Positions 50,349 to 51,897 of a stretch of 51,897 nucleotides of DNA are shown here, in pieces. The translations under genes were made by a program, and so were the position numbers. The stretch comes from Deltaproteobacteria bacterium. GTDB lineage: Bacteria; SZUA-79; Acidulodesulfobacterales; Acidulodesulfobacteraceae. Under the pieces are notes generated by a model. That model searched no databases and was not told the DNA's origin. It saw only the letters and a program-made list of their open reading frames with translations. How positions within the stretch are numbered: position 1 is the first letter of the stretch; every line of letters starts with the position of its first letter. The DNA lies in contig JAMCUF010000003.1 of assembly GCA_023381755.1 (NCBI GenBank), forward strand, positions 1 through 51,897, read 5' to 3'.

Positions 50349-50465
50349 ATGCTTATTGTCAAGCCTAAATTAGCACCAATAGATACTGCCACGCTTATAA
50401 AGTCTCATATTATTTACCCTAAAAACTGTATGCGTTTTAGTTATAACTGGGAAAGATATGATTAG
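50349..50465 (+). pseudogene. Short coding-like fragment, possible truncated PIN-like N-terminus
   Basis: MLIVKPKLAPIDTATLIKSHIIYPKNCMRFSYNWERYD*. Confidence 0.25.
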
Positions 50466-50732
50466 TTAGTTCTTACCGTAAACAACCTTATGAGAACAAA
50501 CCTTTATGGGTTTAATAGTATTGGTTTTTGAATCTATGGCGTAAGCCATTCTATCATGGTAAGTTAAATCTAAAGCATGAAAATCAAGGTTTTTCTTTTT
50601 CTTCCCTAAAGACAAGGGATCCATTGAATCTGCCAATTCTTTAAGTTTTTCTTCAATTTTATTTTTTATTCTTTTTTCTTTTCTTTCATATTGCTTTTTA
50701 AAAGAATGAGACCAATCAAATATCCATGACAT
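50466..50732 (-). CDS. RelE/ParE-superfamily-like toxin
   Basis: 88 aa basic protein: WSHSFKKQYERKEKRIKNKIEEKLKELADSMDPLSLG...YHDRMAYAIDSKTNTIKPIKVCSHKVVYGKN; RelE-like length and organisation. Confidence 0.65.
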   Translation of the reverse strand: MSWIFDWSHSFKKQYERKEKRIKNKIEEKLKELADSMDPLSLGKKKKNLDFHALDLTYHDRMAYAIDSKTNTIKPIKVCSHKVVYGKN

Positions 50733-50738
50733 AGGTAT

Positions 50739-50987
50739 TTATGAGCGCAAATCTTTGAGAAGTTCGTCGATACCGCCGGTTTTATAATTTCCGCTGGCAT
50801 AATCCGATAAGCTTTCATTTATTTGCTCTATTTCCCAGTCGGTAAAATAATTTTCGCTGTCGATAATGCCATGCTGTTTACGCATCTTATATATATTACT
50901 TAAACTTATAGGCTGGATGTAATCAACGGTTTTTATAGCGGAAGGCGGCTGGTTATTAGAATGTATTGGGTAATTATATAGTATCAT
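50739..50987 (-). CDS. Putative antitoxin (ATG at 50987)
   Basis: Directly upstream of toxin; MILYNYPIHSNNQPPSAIK...DWEIEQINESLSDYASGNYKTGGIDELLKDLRS; start overlaps the upstream stop (ATGA), GGAGG SD. Confidence 0.6.
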   Translation of the reverse strand: MILYNYPIHSNNQPPSAIKTVDYIQPISLSNIYKMRKQHGIIDSENYFTDWEIEQINESLSDYASGNYKTGGIDELLKDLRS

Positions 50988-51259
50988 TTTTCCTCCTTCT
51001 TTGTTTTTACTATAGATACAGAGCCGGTATCGTTTACCGTGATATGCCACTTCGAGCCGATCTTATACTGACACTCATTTTTTTTAGGAATAAATAAAAT
51101 AAGTTGATTGGTTGCGGCATCCGTTCCGGGAAGCTGGCCTTGAAGGTTATTTTTTAACTTGGTATATTTCCCGAAAACAACCTGATAAAGCGTTTTTCCA
51201 TTAACGGAATCAAAAGCCGGGTTGACAGAGATAACTTCTATAGTTTCTTCGTATTTCAT
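50984..51259 (-). CDS. Hypothetical protein, first gene of TA-like operon
   Basis: 91 aa MKYEETIEVISVNPAFDSVNGKTLYQVVFGKYTKLKNNL...; stop overlaps downstream start by ATGA. Confidence 0.6.
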   Translation of the reverse strand: MKYEETIEVISVNPAFDSVNGKTLYQVVFGKYTKLKNNLQGQLPGTDAATNQLILFIPKKNECQYKIGSKWHITVNDTGSVSIVKTKKEEK

Positions 51260-51442
51260 AAATTCCCCTTTTTTTAACGGTCTGTATTAAGTTTTATCAT
51301 AATTATTTTTAAATTCAAAGGGGGTAAAGTATTATATTGAATTTTTTGTTTTTAGATCTTCGGCAATTTTTTTAAAGAGCCCTCTTAAGGGGGTCAAAAT
51401 GGATTTATTTAATTTCTATCGGCAGATTACGGAAATAAATAA

Positions 51443-51896
51443 CTATACCTTTTTCCTACCTGTTTTTAATCTCACAATTTCTGCCTCTATTTCCCGCAAA
51501 ACTTCTTCGTTTTCAATTTTATCGTCAATACTGAATATAATAAAAACTTTACCGCCGAATTTTTTCTCGAATTCTTCGAAGCTTGCTTGCATTCTTCCCG
51601 AAATGGAATAATTTCCGAAGTTTGCCCTTGCCGTTACCGGTTTTATCTGTATTCCGAAGGCTTTATCGCCAACCCATCCGAGATAATCGATATCTCCGGC
51701 ATGGTCAAGCTGAGGGTCGGACTCGGTAAATTTAACATCCTTAAACCGCAGAGCCAGATTATCGTTTACGACGGATTTTTCTCTTAAAAAGCCGTCGTAG
51801 GTTCTATAGATTGTCAGATTGTAAATATAGTCTATGCAATCATGAAGGTTTAATTGCCTGAATGCTTCCTCCCATTCGGGTATAACGATTTCTTTA
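51443..51896 (-). CDS. Partial PD-(D/E)XK restriction-endonuclease-like protein, possibly MjaI-like (runs off the right edge)
   Basis: Minus-strand open frame to window edge: ...DHAGDIDYLGWVGDKAFGIQIKPVTARANFGNYSISGRMQASFEEFEKKFGGKVFIIFSIDDKIENEEVLREIEAEIVRLKTGRKKV*. Confidence 0.6.
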   Translation of the reverse strand, partial: KEIVIPEWEEAFRQLNLHDCIDYIYNLTIYRTYDGFLREKSVVNDNLALRFKDVKFTESDPQLDHAGDIDYLGWVGDKAFGIQIKPVTARANFGNYSISGRMQASFEEFEKKFGGKVFIIFSIDDKIENEEVLREIEAEIVRLKTGRKKV

Positions 51897-51897
51897 A

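Noticed and set aside
51399-51787. Plus-strand ORFs 51399-51611 and 51587-51787
   Set aside because: Antisense to the longer, clearly protein-like minus-strand frame (restriction-endonuclease-like).
1-51897. CRISPR array, prophage, or secondary-metabolite cluster
   Set aside because: No regularly spaced repeats, phage structural genes or biosynthetic megasynthases were found on reading either strand.

Overview
This 51.9-kb, AT-rich bacterial window reads mostly as a chromosomal housekeeping segment. It looks like an anaerobic or deltaproteobacterium-like lineage, but taxonomy is inference only. Recognisable content: three c-di-GMP signalling proteins; five tRNAs; rpe, htpX and scpB; an indolepyruvate oxidoreductase (iorAB) plus phenylacetate-CoA ligase operon; fmt/def; a complete glycine cleavage operon (gcvT-gcvH-gcvPA-gcvPB) and a second gcvH beside a lipoate ligase; uvrB/uvrC; accB/accC/efp; glnD; xer; aroB. 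The last ~4 kb is an accessory region with a compositionally foreign RhlE-type helicase, gene relics, a translationally coupled three-gene toxin-antitoxin-like operon and a restriction-endonuclease-like gene running off the right edge. Main items: (1) a probable selenoprotein hidden by an in-frame TGA, a tandem-thioredoxin protein disulfide oxidoreductase with a UPHC active site at 19479-20126; (2) a shared trailer sequence immediately after CCA in several tRNA genes arranged as convergent pairs, with an associated interspersed repeat; (3) an orphan EncFtn-like encapsulated-ferritin homologue with no encapsulin next to it; (4) the three-gene TA-like operon and decayed small genes at the right edge; (5) a foreign DEAD-box helicase whose 3' end terminates inside the neighbouring phosphodiesterase gene. 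No CRISPR array, rRNA or intact transposase was seen.
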